From: Flavobacteriales bacterium
GTDB lineage: Bacteria; Bacteroidota; Bacteroidia; Flavobacteriales; Flavobacteriaceae
DNA: 42,207 bases
Assembly (NCBI GenBank): GCA_004321735.1
Contig: SGZB01000006.1
Span: forward strand, 1-42,207
Direction: 5' to 3'
Shown: positions 17,625 through 28,166 of the stretch, in pieces
Numbering within the stretch: position 1 is the first letter of the stretch
How the letters are laid out: the number at the start of each line of letters is the position of its first letter
Notes under the pieces: model-generated
Database searches by the model: none
Seen by the model: only the letters and a program-made list of their open reading frames with translations
What the model was told of the DNA's origin: nothing
Translations under genes and position numbers: made by a program

Positions 17625-18471
17625 TCAACTCTTTGTGATATAAAATCAAACCATCTTTAGGTTTTTTTAATATACTTCCAACAATCATATCCCTTTTATT
17701 TAGCGCTTCTTGTAATTCGTCTTTTAAGTAATAAGCTATTGATCCGATGAAATGTAAAGGGATTTTTTTACAGTCTTCAAATTGTTCAATTTGATTACTT
17801 ATGAATAAACTTATTCCTTTGTTAATTAGATTTAAACAATACTTGTTATTCTTATTATCAATCAAAAATTTTGCAAACGTCGCTAAGTATGCTTGAGGAT
17901 TGGGTTTCTTATAAATAGTATCCTTAACAATATTTGGGTCCAGCTTATATTCCTTAGAAAATTTAAGAGCTAGTTCTGGTGGCATTTTATTAAAAAAGTA
18001 ATCTTTTAACATTTGTCTTCCGTAATAGTTTCCACTTGCATCGTCCATTAAAACATATCCCATTGAGGTAATTTTTTGAACTATATCAATTCCATCATAA
18101 TAAGTGCAATTTGAACCAGTTCCAAGAATAGAAACAATAGACTTTGATCCAACAGTTACAGTTGAATAGACTGCTGCGTAAGTATCTTCCTTTACTATAA
18201 TTCTTGAATTCTCAAAAATAGATTCAAAAACTTTTTTTATTAGTTTTCTAGGAACCTCTGTACCACATCCAGCACCATAAAAGTAAAGATGAGTTATATC
18301 TTTTCTTTTTTGGTATAGCTCAAAATTATTGACAATTCTTTGCTCAATATTGTTATAATTTAATATTTGAGGATTTAATCCTTGAGTTTGGGTATCAAAT
18401 ACTATGTTTTTATTGGAATCTAGACAGATCCAATCAGTTTTTGTAGAACCACTATCAGCAATTAAAATCAT
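17617..18471 (-). CDS. BadF/BadG-family sugar kinase (N-acetylglucosamine kinase-like)
   Basis: ASKHA-fold cytoplasmic kinase probably phosphorylating an amino sugar such as GlcNAc or MurNAc. The phosphate-1 loop is ADSGSTKTDW (5-14); the second phosphate loop is SILGTGSNC; GYVLMDDASGNYYGR is the adenosine-side hallmark of this family. Length 284 is typical for Bacteroidota members. It is the last gene after pfkA-gapA (5 bases from gapA). It could feed amino sugars released by the exported NagZ-like enzyme into glycolysis, but that link is inferred. Confidence 0.85.
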   Translation of the reverse strand: MILIADSGSTKTDWICLDSNKNIVFDTQTQGLNPQILNYNNIEQRIVNNFELYQKRKDITHLYFYGAGCGTEVPRKLIKKVFESIFENSRIIVKEDTYAAVYSTVTVGSKSIVSILGTGSNCTYYDGIDIVQKITSMGYVLMDDASGNYYGRQMLKDYFFNKMPPELALKFSKEYKLDPNIVKDTIYKKPNPQAYLATFAKFLIDNKNNKYCLNLINKGISLFISNQIEQFEDCKKIPLHFIGSIAYYLKDELQEALNKRDMIVGSILKKPKDGLILYHKELIK

Positions 18472-18476
18472 TTAAT

Positions 18477-19484
<1,008 letters not shown>

Positions 19485-20459
19485 TTAAGTATTCATTATT
19501 TTAGACATTCTTAACAATTCTTTATTAATTTTTGATTTTCCTTTAATAGCTTTAGAAAGATCAGTCTTATTTATTTTTCCATTTTGAATTCCAATCATTA
19601 CTCTGGATTCACCATTTAAAAGGGATTCAACAGCTGTAATACCCATTTGAGTTCCAAGAACCCTATCAAAACATGATGGGCTCCCTCCTCTTTGCATGTG
19701 ACCTAAAACTGAAACTCTAACTTCATATTTAGGTAACTTTTCTTCAATCATATTTGCTAACTGAAAAACACTTTCACCTGTTTTATCACCCTCAGCAACA
19801 ACAATTATAGTTGAGGTTTTTCCAGCACTTTTACTTCTTTTCAACGAATTGATTAAGTTATCACTACTCATATTAACCTCAGGAATCAATATTTCTTGAG
19901 CTCCAATGGCCAATCCTGTGTTTAAAGCAATAAAACCAGCATCTCTACCCATAACCTCTACTAAAAACAATCTATGATGAGAAATAGCAGTATCTCTTAT
20001 TTTGTCAATTGCTTCAGTAGCTGTATTAAGAGCAGTATCATATCCCAAGGTATGAGAAGTTCCAAAAAGATCGTTGTCGATTGTCCCTGGTATACCAATT
20101 ACTGGAAAATTAAATTCTTTAGAAAATTTCAGACCACCAGTAAAGGAACCATCACCCCCGATAACAACTAAACCATCTATTTCATTAGCTTTTATATTTT
20201 CAAAAGCTTTTGCTCTTCCCGAATTTGTTTTAAACTGCTCTGATCTAGCAGAATACAGGAACGTACCTCCTCTATTAATAATTCCTCTAACAGAACGAGT
20301 GTACAAGTTCTTAGTGTCATTTTCAATCAATCCTGAATATCCTCTAACTATACCAGTACATTTGATATTGTAATGAGCACATGTTCTTGCCACTGCCCTG
20401 ATCGCAGAATTCATGCCTGGGGAATCTCCTCCACTTGTTAAAACAGCAATATTCTTCAC
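19485..20459 (-). CDS. pfkA: ATP-dependent 6-phosphofructokinase
   Basis: Converts fructose-6-phosphate to fructose-1,6-bisphosphate. TSGGDSPGMN (8-17) and GGDGS (101-105; Gly104 points to ATP rather than pyrophosphate), catalytic PGTIDND (124-130, Asp128), EVMGRDAG, and LGHMQRGGSPSCFDR are all intact. Length 324 is the short bacterial type. It heads the pfkA-gapA-kinase operon and has a perfect -7 box just upstream. Confidence 0.97.
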   Translation of the reverse strand: MKNIAVLTSGGDSPGMNSAIRAVARTCAHYNIKCTGIVRGYSGLIENDTKNLYTRSVRGIINRGGTFLYSARSEQFKTNSGRAKAFENIKANEIDGLVVIGGDGSFTGGLKFSKEFNFPVIGIPGTIDNDLFGTSHTLGYDTALNTATEAIDKIRDTAISHHRLFLVEVMGRDAGFIALNTGLAIGAQEILIPEVNMSSDNLINSLKRSKSAGKTSTIIVVAEGDKTGESVFQLANMIEEKLPKYEVRVSVLGHMQRGGSPSCFDRVLGTQMGITAVESLLNGESRVMIGIQNGKINKTDLSKAIKGKSKINKELLRMSKIMNT

Positions 20460-20476
20460 ATTTGTTTAATGAATTG

Positions 20477-20484
20477 CAAAATTA
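20477..20484 (-). promoter_or_regulatory. -7 promoter box for pfkA-gapA
   Basis: On the minus strand the bases read TAATTTTG, a full TAnnTTTG match, 17 bases upstream of the pfkA ATG. It lies in the 52-base gap after the oxidoreductase gene. The implied leader is around 10 bases. Confidence 0.5.
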
Positions 20485-20511
20485 ATTTAAATTTTCAAGA
20501 AAGAGAATTAA

Positions 20512-21651
20512 TTAATCTAAATTCATCCAAATATTACCAGATTGGTGAGATTTTACAGCTTTTTCAATAAAATCCATACCTCTAACACCCTCGTCGATTG
20601 AAGGAAATTCAACGGAATCAAATTTTTGTTTTTTAATAGCTTTAGCTACTCCATTATATATATTTCCCATGGAATCAAAAATACCCTCAGGATGTCCAGG
20701 CGGAATTTTAGTTGATATATTAGATATATCATAATTGTATGGGTGAGCAGTTTTTAATACACGCATAGGTTCATTGTCGGAAAGATGATATAAATAATTT
20801 GGGTTTTCTTGCTCCCATTTTAAACCACCTTTATCACCATAAATACTAATTCTTAAGTTATTTTCTTCACCAGTAGCAATTTGACTAGATCTAATCGTTC
20901 CGTTTGCTCCATTTTCAAGTTGAATCAAAATATTTGCATCAACATCCATTGGATTGTCATCATAAAGATTATTTAGGTGAGATAATATTTTTTTGACATT
21001 TGAACCTGCAACCAATTCAACCATATTAAAAGCATGAGTACCTATATCTCCAACACAGCAACTAATTCCAGAAACTTTAGGGTTTAATCTCCAGGTTGAG
21101 GATCTTTTTTCTTTATCGTGTACGACAGGGTTTAACCAGCCTTGAAGGTACTGAGCATCTACTTTGTGAACCTTTCCAATCTCACCATTAGCAACCATCT
21201 TAGTCATTTGTCTAACCATTGGATAACCGGTATAGGTATATGTAACAGCAAAAACTAAATCTTTTGATTCTTTTATTTTAAAAAGTTCTTTAGCCTCAGC
21301 ATATGTTGTTGTTAAGGGTTTTTCACATATAACATGAAAATTATTTTCCAATAACATTTTTGCCATTGGAAAGTGAAGAAAATTAGGTGTTAGAACAGAA
21401 ACAACTTCAATTCTTTTTTCAGAATCAAGCTTTATTTCCTCATTAATAAATGTTTCATAATCCTTGTAAACTCTACTCTCATCTAAACCTAAATGCCTTG
21501 CAAATTTTAAACTTTCTTCATGTTCTGGATTAAATACACCTCCAACTATTTCATAATTATCATGCATTGATGAAGCAATCCTATGCAAAACTCCAATAAG
21601 TGAATCTCCGCCTCCACCTAAAATCCCAAGTCTAATTTTTTTATTAGGCAT
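20512..21651 (-). CDS. Gfo/Idh/MocA-family NAD(P)-dependent sugar oxidoreductase
   Basis: Two-domain dehydrogenase acting on a sugar, inositol or sugar derivative. Rossmann start LGILGGGGDS, the family lysine in ICEKPLTT (Lys111), and the catalytic Asp202/His206 pair in VGDIGTHAFNM are present. The C-terminal sheet domain is complete; length 379 is typical. Its start overlaps the end of the MFS transporter gene by 8 bases, so import and oxidation of one compound are likely coupled. The specific sugar cannot be named. Confidence 0.92.
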   Translation of the reverse strand: MPNKKIRLGILGGGGDSLIGVLHRIASSMHDNYEIVGGVFNPEHEESLKFARHLGLDESRVYKDYETFINEEIKLDSEKRIEVVSVLTPNFLHFPMAKMLLENNFHVICEKPLTTTYAEAKELFKIKESKDLVFAVTYTYTGYPMVRQMTKMVANGEIGKVHKVDAQYLQGWLNPVVHDKEKRSSTWRLNPKVSGISCCVGDIGTHAFNMVELVAGSNVKKILSHLNNLYDDNPMDVDANILIQLENGANGTIRSSQIATGEENNLRISIYGDKGGLKWEQENPNYLYHLSDNEPMRVLKTAHPYNYDISNISTKIPPGHPEGIFDSMGNIYNGVAKAIKKQKFDSVEFPSIDEGVRGMDFIEKAVKSHQSGNIWMNLD

Positions 21652-22864
21652 TATTAAATCTTAGTTTTTCAAGTTTATTTCTGTTTAAAAATAGAATTCC
21701 AAAGAAAAGTATTAGGATTAATGGAAAATAAGTCATGTTTGCTAGCGTTGCTTTTCCTGCAGCAATTTCAGCAAGATCCTGAGTTAATCCAGAATCTAAA
21801 GCTATCTGAGTATTATCATCAATCCAAGAACCTATTACAGGATTCCAAATTCCAGTTGCAAACATTCCCATTCCACCAACTAAAGACATTCCTAATGCTC
21901 CAGTCTTCGGTAAATATTCTGCTACAAAACCAATCATAGTAGGCCAAAAATAACAAACACCGAAAGCAAATAATACAGCCGCACCATACAGGGCAGTTCC
22001 ATCAACAATTGACATTAAATAAATTGCAACAGTAGAAACAATAGCAGACATAAATAAAACACCTATTGGATTTAATTTATGTACTATTGGTCCTGCAAAA
22101 TATCTACCAACCGCCATAATACCTGTTACCATTGCTAATATAAGCATCGGACTTGCTCCCGATTTTTCCAGTAATGGTTGTAACCATTGCTGAGTACCTA
22201 GCTCAGTTGTTGCTGTTAATGTCATACATAAAGCGATGAAAATAAAGAGAAAAGTAAATAGTGATCTTATATTAGTACTTGTATCAGTATCTATGTTTTC
22301 AGATTTTGGAAATTTCTCTTTATAAAACATATATCCATAAATCAATGTTGGCGGAATCATAACAGCAATCTTTATTTGCCAACCCAAATCAAAAGAGCTT
22401 AAAAAATTTGCAGCTAAAGCTCCAATCACTATTCCACCTGGAAACCAAACATGAAATTTGTTCAACATAGTTGTTCTATTGTCAGTATACATATCTGCAA
22501 TCAAAGGATTACAAGCTGCTTCAACAGAACCATTTGCAAAACCAATCAAAAATGATGAAAGTAAGAGAGTTGTAAAACCATCAGCATAGATTGTCATTAC
22601 TAAGCCTATCAGATGTGCAAAAAAAGCAAATACTAAAAGTTTTTTTGGACCAAAATAATTATAAAGAAGTCCCCCAAAAATAGTTGCTACAGGAAATCCC
22701 CAAAATGCCATTGAGTTAATCCATCCTAACTGAGTATTGTTTAAATTAAAGTCATTCCCAAGTTCTACTAATATTCCCGCTCTAATCGCAAAGGTCATAG
22801 CAGTAACAATAAGAGCTATACATGAGGCATTAAATAATGCTTTTTTTGAAATTGTAGTTTCCAT
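21644..22864 (-). CDS. MFS transporter, sugar-permease type
   Basis: Inner-membrane carrier of 406 residues with about twelve hydrophobic spans. The layout, with GWINSMAFWGFPVATIFGG in TM2 and YNYFGPKKLLV in the 2-3 loop, is that of Bacteroidota sugar MFS proteins. It lies 30 bases downstream of tamB and overlaps the Gfo/Idh/MocA gene, with which it probably forms a sugar-use pair. Substrate unknown. Confidence 0.88.
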   Translation of the reverse strand: METTISKKALFNASCIALIVTAMTFAIRAGILVELGNDFNLNNTQLGWINSMAFWGFPVATIFGGLLYNYFGPKKLLVFAFFAHLIGLVMTIYADGFTTLLLSSFLIGFANGSVEAACNPLIADMYTDNRTTMLNKFHVWFPGGIVIGALAANFLSSFDLGWQIKIAVMIPPTLIYGYMFYKEKFPKSENIDTDTSTNIRSLFTFLFIFIALCMTLTATTELGTQQWLQPLLEKSGASPMLILAMVTGIMAVGRYFAGPIVHKLNPIGVLFMSAIVSTVAIYLMSIVDGTALYGAAVLFAFGVCYFWPTMIGFVAEYLPKTGALGMSLVGGMGMFATGIWNPVIGSWIDDNTQIALDSGLTQDLAEIAAGKATLANMTYFPLILILFFGILFLNRNKLEKLRFNNA

Positions 22865-22894
22865 ATCTTAGTTGTTGTTAATTTCCTAAATATA

Positions 22895-25800
22895 TTAATT
22901 CTTTTTATTTCTTTTTAACTTTTTTATAAGCTCAGAAAAATTGTTAAACTCTACATCAAACTGTAATCCTAATCCTTGTGTAAATCCAACTTCATCGCCA
23001 AAAAATTGATATTCATTTTCTTTATTAAAAATTCTTGCTCTTAAACTTCCTGAGTCATTTAGTAAAAAATCTACTTGGACATTCCCTAATATTACATTTT
23101 CTTCTGTTCCACTTACAGGAACCCCGATCTTTCCATTAATTAATATTCTATCACTTATTTCACTTTGTAGTGTTAATCCTATTCTATCTCGATTTAATAA
23201 GCTTGAAGCTGCAAATCTATCACCCTGAGAAAAATTGATGCCAATATTCATCTTATCATTTGGATTTGTAAATATTTCATCAATAATTCCAGAGGCTCTT
23301 TGAAATAAATTATTTGTAATTGTTTGTGATGAAATCAAAGATTGAGAAAAGTCATTAATAAAAATCCCTTGTGTGATCAATGATAATGATTGACTTTGTT
23401 CTTTTTCATAATCACTTAAGTAATAATCTAATTCAGATTTTACAGCTCCCCTGGTTTCTGGAAATTCTAAATCAAATATTGGAGTATTAAGATTTGATAA
23501 TTCACCTTCAAGGGATATATTTACTATAGTTGGTATCTTTCTATTGAAAGATGTATTTTGTATGAGTGATGCAGGGTTAGCACCACCAGGAACTTCATAC
23601 GATGCATTAGCACTTAAAACTCCACTGTATGGTTCACCATCCCACTTTATATTGGCCCCTTTATTGATTTCAAATTGTCTTTCAATAAAACCTAAACTTT
23701 TGTAATAGTAATATCCTTTTTCAGCAGTAAAGTCTCCTGATAATGCAAAGGCTCCAGAGTAATCTGAGTTAATTATAATTTTTCCATTACCATAACCACT
23801 TATTCTAGAATTAGTGTTTTCATCAAAAATAATCTCAATCAAAGCATTTTCATTTAAATCTAAGTCAAGAGATAATTCTAAACCTCTGTTTAATACACTA
23901 TCTTCAGAATTATTTGTGAATTTCAAAAAACTTATTTCACTTGTACCATCACCATACTTAATGGGTACTGAAATTTTAGTATTCAAATTTGATCTTCCAG
24001 AAATATCAATATCTAAATCTTTCCCATAACCATAAAACTTTGCAATTCCGTCTATAAATCCTGATCCGTAATAATATTCATTATCTTTTCTTTCAGTATT
24101 TAATGCTAATAAGTTGTCAGAACTAATTTCAAAGTCTAAAAACCAGTCTTTAAACCTATTATGAGATATTTTACCATCCATAATTCCTACAGTCTTTAAA
24201 TCTTTATCTTCAATACTGAATTTATCAATTATTATATCATAATTATCAATAATAAATTTTGGGTTATCTAAAAAACTAAATCCAATTCCTAAATATGGAA
24301 CATCAAAACTTGATTTATTAGCCTGAATGAATCCCTTTAATTCTGGTTTTTTTAAAGTCCCTGATATTTGAATATTGGAATTAAATAAACCTTCTATATT
24401 TTTTAGAACATCTTCTCCAATTGCAGAGAAAGGAGATATATCGAAATTTTTTGATTTTAGATCTAAATCAATTGGAAAATCAGAGTCCTCAATTTCAAAT
24501 TTACCTCTTAAATCTAGAGTTATATTATTTTCCTTCACAACATTCATATTCATTTCATAATAATCTAAACCTTTATTAGATTTAATATTTAAATTAACGT
24601 TTCCAATTAAAATATTATTGCCTGAGAATTTATTAATCATAAGAGAGGAAGAACCAAAATATGTTTCATTGATTTTATTTAAAATAATGGAACCATTAAC
24701 TAATCCTTCATATTGAATATTTTTAGGTTTTGGAAAAATTGAAGAAAAATCAACATTATCAAAATTTGATAAGAATTCAAACTCATTGTTTGTGTCCAGA
24801 TATCTTAATTCAACTTTTTGATTATTTGATTTAATAGTAAAAGAAGTTAATTGCTTAAAATCTTTACCACTTATAAACAAATTCTTATTCTTTGAAAATG
24901 ATTTTTCTAAAACCCATTGATTTTTATTGTAATCAAAAATTATTTCATTAATTCTGAAAATTGATTGATTTTGATCATTAAATGAATGATTGATATTAAT
25001 ATTATTTGTGTTGTTATTTGAAATAAAATTTAAGTCAATATTTGTTGAATCATCATTAAAATCAGTATCTAACACAAAAGAACTACCGTTAAAAAATGGT
25101 GATAAAATTTCTTGAATCTTGAGTTGAGATTTTTCATCCTCTATCTTGAAATTTACATTTTTTAATTTAATATCATTATTTGAAACACCAGGACTATTAA
25201 AATTTAACTCAAAAGTTTTATCATCAATTTTTCCTCCCAAAAACGTATTCTCTTCAATTGAAAAATCTGAACTAAATATTTTAGCAATTTTTGGTTTTAA
25301 ATTAAAATTAAAACTTATTTCATCATTATTTCTGAGATATTGGTAATTACTGTATCTCGATATAAATGAGTTATAAATATTCTTTAAAAAATTGAAAGAT
25401 TTGAAATTTCCAATTAAAATCCCATCAATAGCATCAGGAGATGTAATGTTAATAATTCTTTTATCTTCAACAACTCTACTTTGCGCGACTAGTTCTTCAA
25501 AATCATAATTTAATTCATTGTCGGAGTAATTGAAATCTATAAATTTCACGTCTCCAATCAGATCTTTTATATTACTTCCACGAAGCTTAGTTACAATATT
25601 TCCAGATAATTTATTGTTTATTTTTTGGGACAGGTTCAACTCTGAAAGGTTTGCGTTTTCAATTGATGATGAAAAATCAAAATCTATCAAATCATTGTTG
25701 TAGTTAACCGATCCAGAAAAATCCATATTTATATTTTCCTCATCAATACTCAAAAATCCATCGAAAATTTTATCAGAAATATTTCCAGATATATTAATAT

Positions 25801-27157
25801 TCTTGTATTTATAGTTGTTAATTTCGACACTTGATATGTTACCCTCTAGTGATGAATTCAAATATTCATTAGTAAATCCTCTTCCATCAATATTAAAATT
25901 AAAATCAGAAAAGCCGAGAAAAGGTAATCCAGTAATTTTAGACAAGTTTAGATTTTTTCCAATAAAAATTCCTTCATATTTGGAATTATCTATATCACCA
26001 AAATCAGAAATATTTAAATCAGATGTTATACTCCCTTTATCTGTTAATAGTTCAAAAGAAGATTGAATTATATTATTCGAATATTTTAAATATCCAGAAA
26101 GTTCAAATGTTCCTAAATCTGATATTGATGTTGGTAATATATCACCAAAAATTCCTGGATATGTTTTTCTCAAATCTGTAGATGATGATTTTAATTTATT
26201 AATATCAATAGAAATTCCGTTTATTTCATTATTATCTAAATCCAATTTTACAAATCCATCAAAAGAAGATGATGAACTTATAATTTCAAGATCACTGAGA
26301 TCAATACTGTTTTGATTACCTTCAAAATCCAAGATTAATTGGTATGATACTGAGTTGGTTGCATTGAAGAAATCAGAGAAATAAAAGTTAGTTGATTTAA
26401 TATTTCCTTTATAATTCAAAGAATTGTTATCATTAAAATCATGTAATTCTAAAGTTCCCGAAAAATTAGATTTATTAATATTTGTATTAATATTTTGAAA
26501 GATTAATTTATTATCGGCGTATGAAACATTTGAATTAAAATCTTTTAATTCATATTCATTTATATTGGAATCTAAATCCTCTATTTCTAAACTTAATGAA
26601 TCATTATAGTAGTACATGTTTAAAATCTCAGCATTAGAAATTAAATCACCATTTTCTAAATCAAAATCACTAATAGATAATTTTTTAATTAAAACTTCGT
26701 TTTTTAATGTTTTTTCAATGCTTATTGAATTATTATCAACGATTAGATTAGAATCAGTAGAAAGTATTTGATTTAGTAGATTAACATGTATTTTACCTTG
26801 TGTTAAACTTATATTGTTGAATTTAAGATCATTATTATTTAAGGCATCTATCATGCTAACGGGGTCTACCCCAACAGCTTTTGAATAAAAAACAGTATCA
26901 TTTGCTTTATTACTAACCAGTAAATTATTCAGTGATATCTTACCATTCAAACTAATACTTACATCTGACAAGTTAAGATTGATTAATGTGTTTTGAGAAA
27001 ATCTTTTTGAAATTATAGATTCAATATTTTTTTGGACAAAAAAAACTGAAAAACCAACTATTGATATAAACGAAAAAAGTGCAATTAAAATAACTTTTCT
27101 TTTATATTTCTTAATTATAGTTTTGATTACAGAAGATTTATATTTACAAAAAAACAA
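22895..27157 (-). CDS. tamB: TamB-like translocation/assembly module protein (DUF490)
   Basis: Very large AsmA/TamB-family protein anchored in the inner membrane and spanning the periplasm, forming a hydrophobic groove for phospholipid movement to the outer membrane. After a basic N-terminus (KKYKRK) there is one transmembrane helix (VILIALFSFISIVGFSVFF), then long beta-helical repeats rich in Asn/Ser/Asp. The DUF490 C-terminal domain contains GGANPASLIQNTSFNRKIP and ends GLGLQFDVEFNNFSEL. No ATG is usable; GTG at 27232 would run 71 bases into tsaD, so I place the start at TTG 27157 (about 1420 residues). Divergent from tsaD, as in other Flavobacteriia. Confidence 0.9.
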   Translation of the reverse strand: MFFCKYKSSVIKTIIKKYKRKVILIALFSFISIVGFSVFFVQKNIESIISKRFSQNTLINLNLSDVSISLNGKISLNNLLVSNKANDTVFYSKAVGVDPVSMIDALNNNDLKFNNISLTQGKIHVNLLNQILSTDSNLIVDNNSISIEKTLKNEVLIKKLSISDFDLENGDLISNAEILNMYYYNDSLSLEIEDLDSNINEYELKDFNSNVSYADNKLIFQNINTNINKSNFSGTLELHDFNDNNSLNYKGNIKSTNFYFSDFFNATNSVSYQLILDFEGNQNSIDLSDLEIISSSSSFDGFVKLDLDNNEINGISIDINKLKSSSTDLRKTYPGIFGDILPTSISDLGTFELSGYLKYSNNIIQSSFELLTDKGSITSDLNISDFGDIDNSKYEGIFIGKNLNLSKITGLPFLGFSDFNFNIDGRGFTNEYLNSSLEGNISSVEINNYKYKNINISGNISDKIFDGFLSIDEENINMDFSGSVNYNNDLIDFDFSSSIENANLSELNLSQKINNKLSGNIVTKLRGSNIKDLIGDVKFIDFNYSDNELNYDFEELVAQSRVVEDKRIINITSPDAIDGILIGNFKSFNFLKNIYNSFISRYSNYQYLRNNDEISFNFNLKPKIAKIFSSDFSIEENTFLGGKIDDKTFELNFNSPGVSNNDIKLKNVNFKIEDEKSQLKIQEILSPFFNGSSFVLDTDFNDDSTNIDLNFISNNNTNNININHSFNDQNQSIFRINEIIFDYNKNQWVLEKSFSKNKNLFISGKDFKQLTSFTIKSNNQKVELRYLDTNNEFEFLSNFDNVDFSSIFPKPKNIQYEGLVNGSIILNKINETYFGSSSLMINKFSGNNILIGNVNLNIKSNKGLDYYEMNMNVVKENNITLDLRGKFEIEDSDFPIDLDLKSKNFDISPFSAIGEDVLKNIEGLFNSNIQISGTLKKPELKGFIQANKSSFDVPYLGIGFSFLDNPKFIIDNYDIIIDKFSIEDKDLKTVGIMDGKISHNRFKDWFLDFEISSDNLLALNTERKDNEYYYGSGFIDGIAKFYGYGKDLDIDISGRSNLNTKISVPIKYGDGTSEISFLKFTNNSEDSVLNRGLELSLDLDLNENALIEIIFDENTNSRISGYGNGKIIINSDYSGAFALSGDFTAEKGYYYYKSLGFIERQFEINKGANIKWDGEPYSGVLSANASYEVPGGANPASLIQNTSFNRKIPTIVNISLEGELSNLNTPIFDLEFPETRGAVKSELDYYLSDYEKEQSQSLSLITQGIFINDFSQSLISSQTITNNLFQRASGIIDEIFTNPNDKMNIGINFSQGDRFAASSLLNRDRIGLTLQSEISDRILINGKIGVPVSGTEENVILGNVQVDFLLNDSGSLRARIFNKENEYQFFGDEVGFTQGLGLQFDVEFNNFSELIKKLKRNKKN

Positions 27158-27161
27158 AAAA

Positions 27162-28166
27162 ATGCCGATAAAAATATTAGGAATAGAAAGTTCTTGTGAT
27201 GAAACTTCTGCCGCTGTAATTTCAGACAGCACTGTACTATCTAATATTATTACTAATCAAGATGTACATGAAAAATATGGTGGTGTTGTTCCTGAACTTG
27301 CATCAAGAGCTCACCAAGTAAATATTATTCCAGTTGTAGATATGGCATTAAAGAAAGCAGGGATAAATAAAAAGTATCTTGATGCAATAGCTTACACAAG
27401 AGGCCCAGGACTATTGGGTTCATTATTAGTTGGTGGATCATTTGCAAAATCACTTTCATTGTCCCTAAACATTCCTCTGATTGAGGTAAATCACATGCAA
27501 GCACATATATTAGCACATTTTATTGAAGATAATTGTGATGTAAAAACAGATTTTCCATTTTTGGGGGTAAATATCTCAGGTGGTCATACCCAAATTGTAT
27601 ACTGCAGAAATTATTTTGATATGGAAATAATTGGAGAAACACTTGATGATTCAATCGGTGAAGCTTTTGATAAATGTGGTAAAATGTTAGGATTAAAATA
27701 TCCTGCTGGTCCAAAGATTAACAAATTAGCAAATGAAGGAAATGAAAATAAGTTCAATTTTTCTAAACCTAAAGTTGATGGATTAAATTTTAGTTTCAGT
27801 GGACTGAAAACAAATTTTAAAAGGTTTTTAGAGAAAAATCTAAAAAATGATAAGTTTTTTATCGAAAAAGAAATTAATAATTTGTGTGCATCTCTTCAAT
27901 TAACAATTACAGAAATTTTATTTGAAAAAGTGAAGATTGCTGCAAAGCAAAAAAAAATTTTAAATATAGTATTTGGAGGAGGTGTTTCTGCCAACACAAA
28001 AATCAGAGGAATTTTTAAAAATGAAAATAATTTAAAATTATATTTTCCAAAGTTAGAATATACAACTGATAATGCAGCTATGATTGCAATAGTTGGTTAT
28101 TTGAAATTCAAAGACAACCTATTTTCTGAATTGAATTTAGAATCAAAAGCAAGATATAGTATTTAA
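27162..28166 (+). CDS. tsaD: TsaD, tRNA N6-adenosine threonylcarbamoyltransferase
   Basis: Transfers threonylcarbamoyl to A37 of ANN-decoding tRNAs, with TsaB/TsaE. The ATG at 27162 gives the canonical start MPIKILGIESSCDETSAA. Metal-binding HMQAH, the SGGHTQI loop, DDSIGEAFDKCGK and the late TDNAAMIA (Asp metal ligand) are intact. Length 334 matches the family. Only 4 bases separate its start from the proposed divergent tamB start. The last A of its stop is the first base of the rsmE ATG. Confidence 0.97.
   Translation: MPIKILGIESSCDETSAAVISDSTVLSNIITNQDVHEKYGGVVPELASRAHQVNIIPVVDMALKKAGINKKYLDAIAYTRGPGLLGSLLVGGSFAKSLSLSLNIPLIEVNHMQAHILAHFIEDNCDVKTDFPFLGVNISGGHTQIVYCRNYFDMEIIGETLDDSIGEAFDKCGKMLGLKYPAGPKINKLANEGNENKFNFSKPKVDGLNFSFSGLKTNFKRFLEKNLKNDKFFIEKEINNLCASLQLTITEILFEKVKIAAKQKKILNIVFGGGVSANTKIRGIFKNENNLKLYFPKLEYTTDNAAMIAIVGYLKFKDNLFSELNLESKARYSI

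Noticed and set aside
22895-27157. Open frames of 60-83 codons on the + strand across tamB
   Set aside because: They are Ser/Leu/Phe-rich mirror images of the Asn/Asp/Glu-rich tamB coding strand, with no start context or recognisable domain.
27123-27161. Longer N-terminus for tsaD from TTG 27123
   Set aside because: TsaD proteins begin close to the KILGIESSCDET strand; the ATG at 27162 gives the normal start.
27158-27232. GTG start of tamB at 27232
   Set aside because: It would place about 25 extra residues antisense to the first conserved codons of tsaD, and they lack TamB character.
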